Positions 26,571 through 34,891 are shown, numbered from the stretch's first letter. The stretch is 64,000 bases of DNA from Streptomyces alfalfae (GCF_004127445.1 NZ_QEXM01000040.1:124001-188000); one strand, 5' to 3'. Numbers and translations: made by a program. Notes: generated by a model not told the origin, from the sequence alone.

Positions 26571-28046
26571 GTGCCCTCCATGAACGACCTCGTACGCCAG
26601 CACACCGCCCTCGGTGACTCCGACCTCGAGTGGTTGCATCTGCTGGTCTCGGAGTGGCAGCTGCTCTCCGACCTCTCCTTCGCCGACCTCGTGCTCTGGG
26701 TCCCCACCCGTGACGGCACCCGCTATGTCTCGGTGGCGCAGATGCGGCCCAACACGGGCCCCACCTCCTACCAGGACGACATGGTCGGCCACCTCGTGCC
26801 GCGCGGCCGGCGCCCCCTCCTCGACGCCGCCCTCGACGAGGGCCGCATCGTCCGCGAGGGCGACCCCGAGTGGCGCGAGGAGGTCCCGGTGCGGGTGGAG
26901 TCCATTCCCGTACGACGGGAGGGGCGCGTCCTGGGGGTGATCGCGCGCAACACCAACCTGCTGACGGTCCGCACGCCTTCGCGCCTGGAACTGACCTACC
27001 TCCAGTCGGCCTCCGACCTCGCACAGATGATCGCCGCCGGGTCGTTCCCGTTCCCGGGGCAGCAGGTGGACATGGACGCGTCCCCGCGCGTGGGGGACGG
27101 CCTGCTGCGGCTCGACGCCGAAGGCATCGTCCAGTACGCCTCGCCGAACGCCCTGTCCGCCTACCACCGTCTCGGCCTCGCCGCCGACCTGGTCGGTCAT
27201 CACCTCGGCAGGGCCACCGCCGAACTCGCGCCGTCGCGCGGGCCGGTGGACGAGGCCCTGGCCAAGGTCGCCAGCGGCTGGGCGCCGCGCGAGTTCGAGA
27301 TCGAGGGCGGAGACGGCGTGATCCAGCTCCGCGCGATCCCGCTCAAGCCCAAGGGGCCGCGCATCGGTTCCCTCGTACTCCTGCGCGACGTCACGGAACT
27401 GCGCCGTCGCGAGCGCGAGTTGATCACCAAGGACGCGACCATCCGGGAGATCCACCACCGGGTGAAGAACAACCTCCAGACGGTCGCCGCGCTGCTGCGG
27501 CTGCAGGCCCGCCGCATCGACTCGGCCAAGGGCAGGGAGGCGCTGGAGGAGGCGGTGCGCCGCGTGGGTTCCATCGCCATCGTCCACGAGACGCTCTCCC
27601 AGAACCTCGACGAGCGCGTGGAGTTCGACGAGATCGCCGACCGGGTCCTCGCGATGGTCGCCGAGATCTCGCCCGGCAAGGTCACGGGCCGGCGCACCGG
27701 GCGCTTCGGCATCCTCGACGCGGAGGTGGCGACACCTCTGTCGATGGTGCTCACGGAGATTCTGCAGAACGCCCTGGAGCACGGGTTCCGCGAAGGGGAC
27801 ACCGGCACGGTCGAGGTGTCGGCGGTGCGCGGCGGCACCAGCAAGGAGGTGCGGCTGCTGATCACCGTCCAGGATGACGGCGTCGGCCTGCCGGACGACT
27901 TCGACCCGCACCGCTCCGGCAACCTCGGCCTCCAGATCGTCCGCACCCTCGTCGAGGGGGAGCTGGGCGGTGTCTTCGACATGGTCCGCGCCGCCGAGCG
28001 CGGCACGCGGGTGCTCCTCGACATCCCGATCCGGGGCGACAAGTAA
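26571..28046 (+). CDS. PdtaS-like sensor histidine kinase (GAF-PAS-HisKA_2-HATPase)
   Basis: A soluble 491-residue kinase. Order: N-terminal GAF-type domain (about 20-160; EWQLLSDLSFADLVLWVP), PAS domain (about 175-275; DGLLRLDAEGIVQYASPNAL), phosphoacceptor helix with IREIHHRVKNNLQTVAAL (His295/296), and ATPase with N-box ILQNALEHGF and G-box GDDGVGLP-like residues VQDDGVGLPDDF. This is the layout of mycobacterial PdtaS, which signals to the RNA-binding antiterminator PdtaR. A cognate PdtaR-type gene is not in this window. Start GTG 26571 is supported by a -10-like element spaced for a leaderless transcript; ATG 26580 is the alternative. Its convergent neighbour is wblE, as pdtaS neighbours whiB1 in mycobacteria. 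Confidence 0.9.
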   Translation: MPSMNDLVRQHTALGDSDLEWLHLLVSEWQLLSDLSFADLVLWVPTRDGTRYVSVAQMRPNTGPTSYQDDMVGHLVPRGRRPLLDAALDEGRIVREGDPEWREEVPVRVESIPVRREGRVLGVIARNTNLLTVRTPSRLELTYLQSASDLAQMIAAGSFPFPGQQVDMDASPRVGDGLLRLDAEGIVQYASPNALSAYHRLGLAADLVGHHLGRATAELAPSRGPVDEALAKVASGWAPREFEIEGGDGVIQLRAIPLKPKGPRIGSLVLLRDVTELRRRERELITKDATIREIHHRVKNNLQTVAALLRLQARRIDSAKGREALEEAVRRVGSIAIVHETLSQNLDERVEFDEIADRVLAMVAEISPGKVTGRRTGRFGILDAEVATPLSMVLTEILQNALEHGFREGDTGTVEVSAVRGGTSKEVRLLITVQDDGVGLPDDFDPHRSGNLGLQIVRTLVEGELGGVFDMVRAAERGTRVLLDIPIRGDK

Positions 28047-28109
28047 CGGCGGCAAGGCACGGCGGCCGAGCGGCGGCGGCGGTCGCGGGCCGCGCACCGG
28101 ACGGCGCAC

Positions 28110-28150
28110 AGCAGTGAGCCCCGGACCAATTCGGTCCGGGGCTCACTGCT
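28110..28150. terminator. Bidirectional terminator between the kinase and wblE
   Basis: Perfect 18-bp inverted repeat AGCAGTGAGCCCCGGACC (28110-28127) with its complement at 28133-28150 and loop AATTC, between two convergent genes. Confidence 0.85.
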
Positions 28151-28256
28151 CACGTTGCGATGCGCATCGGGGGTACTGCGCGGCTGCGGCTCGGGGGCGG
28201 GAGATGCGTACGCGCTGTACGCGCCGCCAAGCTCAGGCTCGTCGGGGGTGTGGGCG

Positions 28257-28514
28257 TCAGGCGCTGGCCTGGCGTGCACGGTTGCGAGCGGCGCGGCGCT
28301 TCATTGCGCGGCGCTCGTCCTCGCTGAGGCCACCCCAGACGCCGGAGTCCTGGCCGGACTCGAGCGCCCACTGCAGGCACTGCTCCATGACGGGGCAGCG
28401 GCGGCAGACGGCCTTGGCTTCCTCGATCTGCAGCAGCGCAGGACCGGTGTTGCCGATGGGGAAGAAGAGCTCGGGGTCTTCTTCGCGGCAAACGGCGTTG
28501 TGACGCCAGTCCAT
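28257..28514 (-). CDS. wblE: WhiB-family iron-sulfur transcription factor WblE (WhiB1 type)
   Basis: An 85-residue WhiB-like protein starting at ATG 28514 with AAGGAGAGG upstream. Four cluster-ligand cysteines are present: Cys9, Cys37, Cys40 and Cys46 (CxxC followed by CxxxxxC). Then come the G[VI]WGG turn (GVWGG, 58-62) and a strongly basic C-terminus (MKRRAARNRARQ) for DNA contact. WhiB1-type proteins carry an NO-sensitive [4Fe-4S] cluster and interact with sigma region 4 of the principal sigma factor. The gene order kinase-wblE matches mycobacterial pdtaS-whiB1. It has a long non-coding upstream region. Confidence 0.95.
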   Translation of the reverse strand: MDWRHNAVCREEDPELFFPIGNTGPALLQIEEAKAVCRRCPVMEQCLQWALESGQDSGVWGGLSEDERRAMKRRAARNRARQASA

Positions 28515-28830
28515 GGCTGCTACCTCTCCTTGGTATGACATTCAGGTTGCTTGTGAATGTGAACGCTTTCACGAATCCCTCGACACGGGAAGGGCCGACG
28601 CCCAGTTGCCTGGTGTGGACCTGTGGTGGAGGAGGGGTTCTGGCTCTCTGCGGGGCCGATGTTGCGGGCCGTCCCGATCGCCATGTAGAGATTCGCAAAC
28701 CTCGGCGGCGGATACAACCCCTTCCGGAAAGTTTTTTTGGATTCCTTAGTGTCGGCTGAGTCACAGCCGTACTTCCATGGGGTGGATCCTGGCCTAAACG
28801 TTCGACTGAAAGGACTTTAGGCCCTTCTAC
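28515..28830. other. wblE upstream region and 3' flank of the DagK gene
   Basis: 316 bases, unusually AT-rich for this genome around 28725-28745 (a run of seven T) and with no real coding frame. It holds the wblE promoter and leader on the minus strand and several inverted repeats: GGCTG-N5-CAGCC at 28754-28768 and GGCCTAAA/TTTAGGCC at 28791-28823. The last one may terminate the dagK transcript. I could not place the wblE promoter with confidence. Confidence 0.5.
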
Positions 28831-29799
28831 TCACACAATCACACGCAGTGCACGGCGAACGCCTGTGAACGTCACGCTCGTACGCAGTCCCAAGTGGTCA
28901 CCGTCCATCTGGAGGGGCAGTGGAACCTTTGAATGCAAGGTGAAGTCGGTGAGGTCGTGGAGTGTGACCGCGTGCTTACCGTGTGGTCCCCGTTCCGGCG
29001 TGGACGTCAATAGCTGCGTTCCGTAACGAGCCACGGCGGCCGTCGAGAGCCTCTTCAGTCCCAGCACGTCGAGCGCGGTGTCGAAGGACGCCCGCGGGGA
29101 CGCGTACAGCGGACGATTGCCCAGGTAGGAGTAGGGCGAGGTGTTGCAGACTATCGACATCACCAGGTCCGTCACCGGGTCCTCGCCGGGCCGCTCCAGG
29201 GTGATCATCCCGTGCCGGCGGTGGGGCTCGTCGATGAACTGCCGCAGCACCTGGCGGACGTACAGCGCGTGCGTGGAGCGTCTGCCGAGCTCCCGCTGCT
29301 GTTCGACCCTGCCGACCACACCGCCGTCGAAACCGAGCCCCGCGCAGAACGTGAACCAGCGCGAGGGCACCGCCTCGTCCTCCGTGCCCGGCGTGCCGCC
29401 CGCGATGCCGAGGCCCACCGTGCGCTCACTGCCCTCGCGCAGGGCGTCGAGGAGGGCGCCCGTGGCCTCCACCGCGTCGTTCGGCAGCCCGAGGGCGCGC
29501 GCGAAGACGTTGGTGGAGCCGCCGGGGACGACGGCGAGGCGGGGCAGGTGGTCCGGATCGGGGCCGTGGTGGAGCAGTCCGTTGACGACTTCGTTGACGG
29601 TGCCGTCGCCACCGAGAGCGACGACCAGTTCGATGTCCTTGCTCTCCGCGGCCTGCCGGCCGAGGTCTCTGGCGTGCCCCCGGTACTCCGTGGTCACCGC
29701 GTCGAGCTTCATCTCGCTCGCCAGTGCGTGGACCAGGACGTCACGCGTACGCGCACTGGTGGTGGTTGCCGCCGGGTTGACCACGAGAAGTGCACGCAT
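28831..29799 (-). CDS. Diacylglycerol kinase family lipid kinase
   Basis: A 322-residue soluble protein of the DagK/YegS/sphingosine-kinase fold. The N-terminus MRALLVVNPAATTTSARTRD is the family nucleotide-binding start. The signature GGDGTVNEVVNGLL lies around residue 64, and PGGSTNVFARALGLP follows, where many members have GTxND/N. A C-terminal lipid-binding beta domain (FDTALDVLGLKRLST, MDGDHLG) is present. It probably phosphorylates a membrane lipid such as diacylglycerol or a related alcohol. The exact substrate is not predictable. It is divergent from the membrane-protein gene at 29880, with an 80-base gap. Confidence 0.88.
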   Translation of the reverse strand: MRALLVVNPAATTTSARTRDVLVHALASEMKLDAVTTEYRGHARDLGRQAAESKDIELVVALGGDGTVNEVVNGLLHHGPDPDHLPRLAVVPGGSTNVFARALGLPNDAVEATGALLDALREGSERTVGLGIAGGTPGTEDEAVPSRWFTFCAGLGFDGGVVGRVEQQRELGRRSTHALYVRQVLRQFIDEPHRRHGMITLERPGEDPVTDLVMSIVCNTSPYSYLGNRPLYASPRASFDTALDVLGLKRLSTAAVARYGTQLLTSTPERGPHGKHAVTLHDLTDFTLHSKVPLPLQMDGDHLGLRTSVTFTGVRRALRVIV

Positions 29800-29867
29800 G
29801 CTCAGCAGGGTACCTAGGGCTCCGCGGGCGGCCCAGACCGAGGTGCCGTGGCGCGGACGCGCGGGGC

Positions 29868-29873
29868 TACCCT
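29868..29873 (+). promoter_or_regulatory. -10 element for a leaderless transcript
   Basis: TACCCT ends seven bases before the GTG at 29880, the spacing at which transcription would start on the start codon itself. No usable ribosome-binding site separates them. The -35 is not obvious. Confidence 0.45.
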
Positions 29874-29879
29874 GCTGGA

Positions 29880-30338
29880 GTGAGTACTGAGCGGAAATCC
29901 ACCCCCGAAGCCCCGGAGCCGGCCGCGCCGGGTCCGCGTCCCGGACGGCTCACCGCCGCCGCGGCCCTGTCCGCGCTGGAGGGCGTCGCCCTCGCCGCCG
30001 GGGGTGTGTACATGCTCGTGATGGGGCTCGCCGGATCGCCCGACGACCCCCGGCAGGCCGAGACCGGCGGCGTCACCCTGATCGTCCTCGCGCTGCTGCC
30101 GCTGCTCGCCGCACGCGGACTGCTCAAGCAGCGCCGGTGGAGCCGCGGGCCCGCGATCATCACGCAGATCATGGCGCTGCCCGTGGCCTGGCAGCTGCTC
30201 CAGGCCGACAGCGCCGCGATCCCCGCGGGCATCGCCCTCGCGGTCGTGGCGATCGCCTCACTGGTGCTCCTGGTCCATCCGGCGACGACCGAGGCCCTCG
30301 GCATCCGGGGCCCCGGCCACGTGCAGGACCAGAAGTAG
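29880..30338 (+). CDS. Small integral membrane protein of unknown function
   Basis: A 152-residue protein from GTG 29880. After a Pro/Glu-rich N-terminal tail (STPEAPEPAAPGPRPGR) come four hydrophobic helices: a first one around AALSALEGVALAAGGVYMLV, then ETGGVTLIVLALLPLLAARG, a third around GPAIITQIMALPVAWQLLQ, and PAGIALAVVAIASLVLLVHP. This four-helix layout is common in actinobacterial membrane proteins of unknown role. The start codon is probably leaderless. The stop lies 21 bases from the convergent sigH stop. Confidence 0.75.
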   Translation: MSTERKSTPEAPEPAAPGPRPGRLTAAAALSALEGVALAAGGVYMLVMGLAGSPDDPRQAETGGVTLIVLALLPLLAARGLLKQRRWSRGPAIITQIMALPVAWQLLQADSAAIPAGIALAVVAIASLVLLVHPATTEALGIRGPGHVQDQK

Positions 30339-30359
30339 CACCATCTGCTCGGCAGGGGC

Positions 30360-31388
30360 CTACTCCTCCACGAGGAGCTTCTCGCGGAGCTGGGCCAGGG
30401 TGCGGGCCAGCAGGCGCGAGACGTGCATCTGGGAGATGCCGACCTCCTGCGCGATCTGCGACTGCGTCATGTTCCCGAAGAAACGCAGCAGCAGGATGCG
30501 CTTCTCGCGCGGCGGCAGGTCCTCCAGGAGCGGCTTGAGCGATTCGCGGTACTCGACGCCCTCAAGGGCCTCGTCCTCGGCCCCCAGGGTGTCCGCCACC
30601 GCCGGCGACTCGTCGTCCGTGTCGGGGACGTCCAGGGACAGCGTGGAGTAGGCGTTCGCCGACTCCAGGCCCTCGAGGACCTCCTCCTCGGAGATCGCCA
30701 GCTTCTCCGCGAGCTCGTGCACGGTGGGGGAGCGGCCGTGCATCTGGGACAGCTCGGCCGTCGCCGTCGTCAGGGACAGGCGCAGCTCCTGCAGACGGCG
30801 CGGGACGCGGACCGCCCACCCCTTGTCGCGGAAGTGCCGCTTGATCTCGCCGACGACCGTCGGGGTCGCGTACGTGGAGAACTCCACGCCGCGCTCCGGG
30901 TCGAACCGGTCGACGGACTTGATCAGGCCGATCGTGGCGACCTGGGTGAGGTCGTCGAGCGGCTCGCCGCGGTTGCGGAAGCGACGGGCCAGGTGCTCGA
31001 CGAGCGGCAGGTGCATGCGGACGAGCTGGTTGCGCAGCTCCGCGTACTCCCGACTGCTGCTCTCCAGGGCGCGCAGCTCGACGAACATCGCGCGTGCGCT
31101 GCTCCGGTCCCGTGGATCGTGCCGGCTGTGCTCGTGCTCGCTCATGTTTCCCGCCCGTCGCCCGCCGCCCCGGCCGGAGAGCTGCTGGAGCTCGTCCTTG
31201 GCGGTCGGCTCTGCCTGCTCCGACACATCGGCCACCGTCGGAGGACCCGACTGCTCCGGGTCCTCCGGGTGCGGTTTCGCCTGCTGCTCGGGGATTCCGG
31301 TGGTCATACGGCGTGTCCCCTCCCCGCCGTCGACGGGCAGACTCTGTGTGCCGCGCTCTTCGTCCCGCACCGGCCCGTCTCCGTTCAC
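30360..31388 (-). CDS. sigH: Stress sigma factor SigH (SigB/F/G family)
   Basis: Group 3 sigma factor with regions 2 (VEHLARRFRNRGEPLDDLTQ, GLIKSVDRFDPERGVEFSTYA read in segments), 3 and 4 (QSQIAQEVGISQMHVSRLLA) in the last 260 residues. The frame continues upstream without stops into a low-complexity, Pro/Glu-rich extension. Possible starts are GTG 31388 (342 residues, GTGA overlap with the anti-sigma stop), ATG 31307 (315) and ATG 31145 (261). S. coelicolor SigH is likewise made in several N-terminal lengths and functions in osmotic stress and septation. I list the coupled GTG as the longest plausible form. It is cotranscribed with the anti-sigma gene immediately upstream. Confidence 0.9.
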   Translation of the reverse strand: MNGDGPVRDEERGTQSLPVDGGEGTRRMTTGIPEQQAKPHPEDPEQSGPPTVADVSEQAEPTAKDELQQLSGRGGGRRAGNMSEHEHSRHDPRDRSSARAMFVELRALESSSREYAELRNQLVRMHLPLVEHLARRFRNRGEPLDDLTQVATIGLIKSVDRFDPERGVEFSTYATPTVVGEIKRHFRDKGWAVRVPRRLQELRLSLTTATAELSQMHGRSPTVHELAEKLAISEEEVLEGLESANAYSTLSLDVPDTDDESPAVADTLGAEDEALEGVEYRESLKPLLEDLPPREKRILLLRFFGNMTQSQIAQEVGISQMHVSRLLARTLAQLREKLLVEE

Positions 31389-31798
31389 GCCGGCCCGGGT
31401 CCCGCGCCGCGCTTCTTGTAGAGGCTGATCGAGACGGTGTTGTCCTCGGCGACGGCGGAGTCCACCTGGCCCGCGAGGGCCGACAGCACGGTCCAGGCGA
31501 AGGTGTCCCGCTCCGGGGCCCGGCCGTCGGTCGTCGGCGCCGAGACCGTCACCTCCAGGGAGTCGTCGACGAGCCGGAAGACGCAGCTGAGGACCGATCC
31601 GGGCACGGCCTGTTGCAAGAGGATCGCGCAGGCCTCGTCGACCGCGATGCGGAGGTCCTCGATCTCGTCGAGAGTGAAGTCCAAACGCGCCGCGAGGCCG
31701 GCCGTCGCCGTCCGCAGCACCGACAGGTAGGCACCCGCAGCCGGAAGGCGGACTTCCACGAAGTCCTGATTTCCGGGCTCGCCTGCGATCTGGGACAC
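31385..31798 (-). CDS. rshA: Anti-sigma factor RshA/PrsH (RsbW-like kinase)
   Basis: A 137-residue RsbW-family anti-sigma factor starting at GTG 31798 with GGAGGTGAG directly upstream. It contains the N-box of the GHKL ATPase fold, LRIAVDEACAILLQQAVPGS, and a G-box-like stretch (RDTFAWTVLSALAG). RsbW-type proteins bind the sigma factor and can phosphorylate an anti-anti-sigma partner; that partner is not encoded nearby. The stop overlaps the sigH GTG, so sigma and antagonist are coupled. In S. coelicolor this protein is the specific SigH antagonist. Confidence 0.9.
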   Translation of the reverse strand: MSQIAGEPGNQDFVEVRLPAAGAYLSVLRTATAGLAARLDFTLDEIEDLRIAVDEACAILLQQAVPGSVLSCVFRLVDDSLEVTVSAPTTDGRAPERDTFAWTVLSALAGQVDSAVAEDNTVSISLYKKRGAGPGPA

Positions 31799-32033
31799 CC
31801 TCACCTCCAAGGTGGTACAAGCACTTTCGGGGCTCCGGCCCACCGTCCGGCGGCGGTCCGGCCTGCGTCACACGGGTAACGCGCCACGTAGTTATGCGGT
31901 GACGCTACCGCGATCCCCGGCTCCATGTCCCGGGGGCCCCGCCCCGATGCCGTCACTCATAGTAAGCATATGAGTACACACGGTGGCTAGGGGTTCGGCG
32001 GGCCCAATTGGAAAGAACAGGTGCCGGGTTGAC

Positions 32034-32058
32034 GTACCCAGGCGTCAGACGATCGAAC
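32034..32058 (-). promoter_or_regulatory. Candidate sigma-H/B-type promoter for rshA-sigH
   Basis: On the minus strand GTT (32058-32056), 16 bases, then GGGTAC (32039-32034) fits the SigB-family consensus GNNT-N14/16-GGGTAY. It lies within the 3' end and just after the stop of the UBP zinc-finger gene and about 235 bp before the rshA start. It would allow SigH autoregulation. The gap 31799-32033 shows no coding frame. Confidence 0.45.
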
Positions 32059-32305
32059 CGTCCACGAAGCACCAGCGCCAGCTCTCGCCGGGCTCGAAGG
32101 TCCTCATCACTGCGTGTGAGGTCTCCTCGAAGTGCGCCGTCGCGTGCCGGAACGGCGAGGAGTCGCAGCAGCCCACGTGCCCGCACTCCAGGCAGAGCCG
32201 CAGCTGGACGGGGTGACTGCCGGCCGCGCGGCACTCCAGGCACGTGTCGCTCAGGGGTGACACCTCGGGGTGGGGCAGCGCTGCGACGTGCGGGCACTCG
32301 TTCAT
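32045..32305 (-). CDS. UBP-type zinc finger protein
   Basis: An 86-residue protein that is almost entirely a UBP-type zinc finger. The Cys/His ligands are arranged as ECPHV, CLECRAAGSHPVQLRLCLEC, CGHVGCCDSS and HATAHFEETSHAVM, ending in a conserved WRWCFVD. In eukaryotes this domain binds ubiquitin's C-terminus; the bacterial targets are unknown. It diverges from a Na+/H+ antiporter gene with only 46 bases between starts, and such pairs are common in actinobacteria. A role in the antiporter's regulation is possible but not shown. Confidence 0.88.
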   Translation of the reverse strand: MNECPHVAALPHPEVSPLSDTCLECRAAGSHPVQLRLCLECGHVGCCDSSPFRHATAHFEETSHAVMRTFEPGESWRWCFVDGSIV

Positions 32306-32351
32306 GATTGCCAGGTTACGTCGGGAAAGCGGAAGGCGGAGGGGACTGCCG

Positions 32352-33950
32352 ATGGATGTACTGCCCCTGGTGGCACTGGTCGCGGCGAGCGCCGTGGTGG
32401 CGGGCGCCGCGCGCAGGACCCCTGTGCCGGCGCCGCTGCTCCTGGTGGGCGCGGGACTCGTCGCCGCGTACGTCCCCGGAGTGCCCGACTACCACCTCGA
32501 CCCGCACATCGTGCTGCCGCTGATCCTGCCGCCCCTGCTGCACACCGCCGCGCTGGAGAGCTCCTACCTGGACCTGCGCGCCAACCTCAGACCCGTCGCG
32601 TTGCTCTCCGTCGGCTATGTGCTCTTCGCCACGCTCGCCGTCGGCTGGCTGGCCTACCTGCTCATCCCCGACCTGCCGCTGACGGCGGCGCTGGTGCTCG
32701 GCGCCGTGATCGCGCCGCCGGACGCCGTCGCGGCGACCGCGATCGCGCGCAAGGTCGGCCTGCCGTCCAGGATCACCACGATCCTCCAGGGCGAGTCCCT
32801 GGTGAACGACGCGACGGCGATCACCGCCTACAAGGTCGCCCTCGCGGCGGCGGTCGGCGAGGGCGCGAGCTGGTCGGGCGGTGTCAGGGAGTTCCTGGTG
32901 GCCGCGGTCGGCGGGGTCGGCGTCGGCCTGATCCTGATGGTGCCGATCCACTGGTTGCGCACGCACCTCAAGGAGTCGATGCTCCAGAACACGCTGTCGC
33001 TGCTCATCCCCTTCGTCGCGTACGCCGCCGCGGAGCAGGTGGGCGCCTCCGGAGTGCTCGCCGTGGTCGTCGTCGCCCTCTACCTCGGGCACCGCTCCTG
33101 GCAGGTCGACTTCGAGACGCGGCTGCAGGAGGCCGCGGTGTGGCGGGTCGTCGCGTTCATCCTGGAGTCCGCGGTCTTCGCGCTCATCGGGCTGCAACTG
33201 CCGATCGTGCTCAAGGGGCTCGGCGAGTACAGCGTCGGCCAGGCCGCCTGGTACGCCGCCGGGGTCTTCGTCTTCGTCGTGGTGGTGCGCTTCGTGTGGT
33301 CCTATCCGGCGACGTACCTGCCGCGCGCCGTGTCGAAGCGGATCAGGGAGCGCGAGGACGACCTGGACTGGCGCAGGCCGCTGATCGTGAGCTGGGCCGG
33401 GATGCGGGGCGTGGTCTCGCTTGCCATCGCCTTCTCCATCCCGGTCGTCATGGAGGACGGTGAGCCCTTCCCCGGGCGCAATCTTGTCTTGTTCCTGACC
33501 TTCACCACGGTCATCGGCACGCTCGTCGTGCAGGGACTCTCGCTGCCGTGGCTGATCCGTGTCCTGAAGCTGCCGGGCCGGGACGAGCAGGCGCAGACAC
33601 TGGCCGAGGCGCAGGCGCAGAACGCCGCCTCGCAGGCCGCGGAGGCCCGGGTGCGCACCCTGATGGAGGACGAGCGCAACTGCCTCCCACAGCCTCTCCA
33701 GGACCGTCTGAGCACCGTTCTGGAGCGGCGCCGCAACTCCGTGTGGGAACGGCTCGGCCAGCCCAACCCCGTCACGGGCGAGTCCGCGGACGACACCTAC
33801 CGCCGCCTGGCGCGCGAGGCGATCGCCGCGGAGCGCGAGGTCTTCGTGCGGATGCGGGACGAGCGGCGCATCGACGACGAGATGATGCGGACGCTGCTGC
33901 GCAAGCTGGACCTGGAGGAGGCGGCCGTCTACCGCGAGGTCGACGACTGA
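32352..33950 (+). CDS. CPA1-family Na+/H+ antiporter
   Basis: A 532-residue membrane antiporter from ATG 32352 with GGAGGGG upstream. About 12 helices are followed by a charged cytoplasmic tail (from about residue 410) rich in Glu, Arg and Gln. Family landmarks: LILPPLLHTAALESSYLDLR in TM3/4, APPDAVAATAIARKVGLP with the ion-binding Asp, GESLVNDATAITAYKVAL, and SWAGMRGVVSLAIAFSIP with the conserved Arg. It exchanges Na+ or K+ for protons for pH and salt homeostasis, consistent with the neighbouring osmotic-stress sigma operon. The last 22 bases overlap the convergent PLP-enzyme gene. Confidence 0.92.
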   Translation: MDVLPLVALVAASAVVAGAARRTPVPAPLLLVGAGLVAAYVPGVPDYHLDPHIVLPLILPPLLHTAALESSYLDLRANLRPVALLSVGYVLFATLAVGWLAYLLIPDLPLTAALVLGAVIAPPDAVAATAIARKVGLPSRITTILQGESLVNDATAITAYKVALAAAVGEGASWSGGVREFLVAAVGGVGVGLILMVPIHWLRTHLKESMLQNTLSLLIPFVAYAAAEQVGASGVLAVVVVALYLGHRSWQVDFETRLQEAAVWRVVAFILESAVFALIGLQLPIVLKGLGEYSVGQAAWYAAGVFVFVVVVRFVWSYPATYLPRAVSKRIREREDDLDWRRPLIVSWAGMRGVVSLAIAFSIPVVMEDGEPFPGRNLVLFLTFTTVIGTLVVQGLSLPWLIRVLKLPGRDEQAQTLAEAQAQNAASQAAEARVRTLMEDERNCLPQPLQDRLSTVLERRRNSVWERLGQPNPVTGESADDTYRRLAREAIAAEREVFVRMRDERRIDDEMMRTLLRKLDLEEAAVYREVDD

Positions 33951-34891
33951 CGTGCGGCCGACGACGGGGCCGGCTCGTCCCGGGCGCCGGTGATGACCGC
34001 GGTGAGGCGGGTGCCGGGCGGGAAGGCGCCCTCTTCGACGAGGGTCGTCAGCGCGCGGAGGAGCTTGGCCACGTAGAGCCTCTCCACGGAGAGACCCGTT
34101 TCCCGGCCGTGGCGCCGCTCGAAGTCCTCCGCGAAGGCCAGCAGGCTCGGGGGCGTACGGGCGTAGCCGCCGCAGTGGAAGCGCTCGTCCAGGCTCCAGT
34201 TGGCGCTCGGCGCGCCGAGCGCCGACTGCTGCAGCGCCCGTATCTCCGGGCCGAGGAAGCCGCCCTTGAGCACCGGTATGCCAAGGGCCCGGCGGTGCGG
34301 TCCGATCCCCGCCGCGAGCCCCGCGAGGGTGCCGCCGGTGCCGCAGGCCACGGCCGCCACGTCGGTGTGCTCGCGCAGTTCCTCGCCCAGCGCAGCGCAG
34401 CCGCGGACGGCCAGGGCGTTGCTGCCGCCCTCGGGGATCACATAGGCGCCCCGCGCGTCCGTCGCGCGCAGGAGCGCGTGCAGCGTCGCGGGATCGCCCT
34501 TCGCGCGGTACGTCGATCTGTCGACGAAGTGCAGTCGCATGCCGTCGGCCGCGCAGCGGGCCAGGGACGGGTTCAGGGGGCGCCCGGCGAGTTCGTCGCC
34601 GCGTACGACGCCGATGGTGGCGAAGCCGAGAAGGCGGCCCGCGGCGGCGGTGGCGCGCAGGTGGTGGGAGTAGGCGCCGCCGAAGGTGAGCAGTGTGTCG
34701 TGCCCGGCGTCGGCGACGGCCGACAGGTTCAACGCCAGCTTGCGGTACTTGTTGCCCGGCAGCTCCGGGTGGATCAGATCGTCGCGCTTGAGCAGCAGCC
34801 GCACACCGTGGCGCTCGAAGCGGTCGTCCCTGACCTCCTGCAACGGTGACGGCAGCAGCGGGGAGAGGCCGGCGGGCGGTGTGGGTCGCAC
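33929..34891 (-). CDS. ACC deaminase / D-cysteine desulfhydrase-like PLP enzyme
   Basis: A 320-residue fold-type II PLP enzyme. GTG 34891 gives RPTPPAGLSPLLPSPLQEVR as N-terminus. Signature VRLLLKRDDLIHPELPGNKYRKL read in parts: LLKRDD and GNKYRKL, in which a lysine carries PLP. FGGAYSHHLRATAAAGRLLG is the cofactor/substrate loop, IPEGGSNALAVRGC the phosphate-binding region and ACGTGGTLAGLAAG the Gly-rich loop. Members include ACC deaminase (ethylene precursor breakdown) and D-cysteine desulfhydrase; the sequence alone does not separate them. The 3' end overlaps the antiporter gene by 22 bp in convergent orientation. Confidence 0.86.
   Translation of the reverse strand: MRPTPPAGLSPLLPSPLQEVRDDRFERHGVRLLLKRDDLIHPELPGNKYRKLALNLSAVADAGHDTLLTFGGAYSHHLRATAAAGRLLGFATIGVVRGDELAGRPLNPSLARCAADGMRLHFVDRSTYRAKGDPATLHALLRATDARGAYVIPEGGSNALAVRGCAALGEELREHTDVAAVACGTGGTLAGLAAGIGPHRRALGIPVLKGGFLGPEIRALQQSALGAPSANWSLDERFHCGGYARTPPSLLAFAEDFERRHGRETGLSVERLYVAKLLRALTTLVEEGAFPPGTRLTAVITGARDEPAPSSAARQSSTSR

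Noticed and set aside
28725..28745. T-rich run upstream of wblE considered as a terminator tail
   Set aside because: No stable hairpin directly precedes it on the strand needed; more likely part of an AT-rich promoter region.
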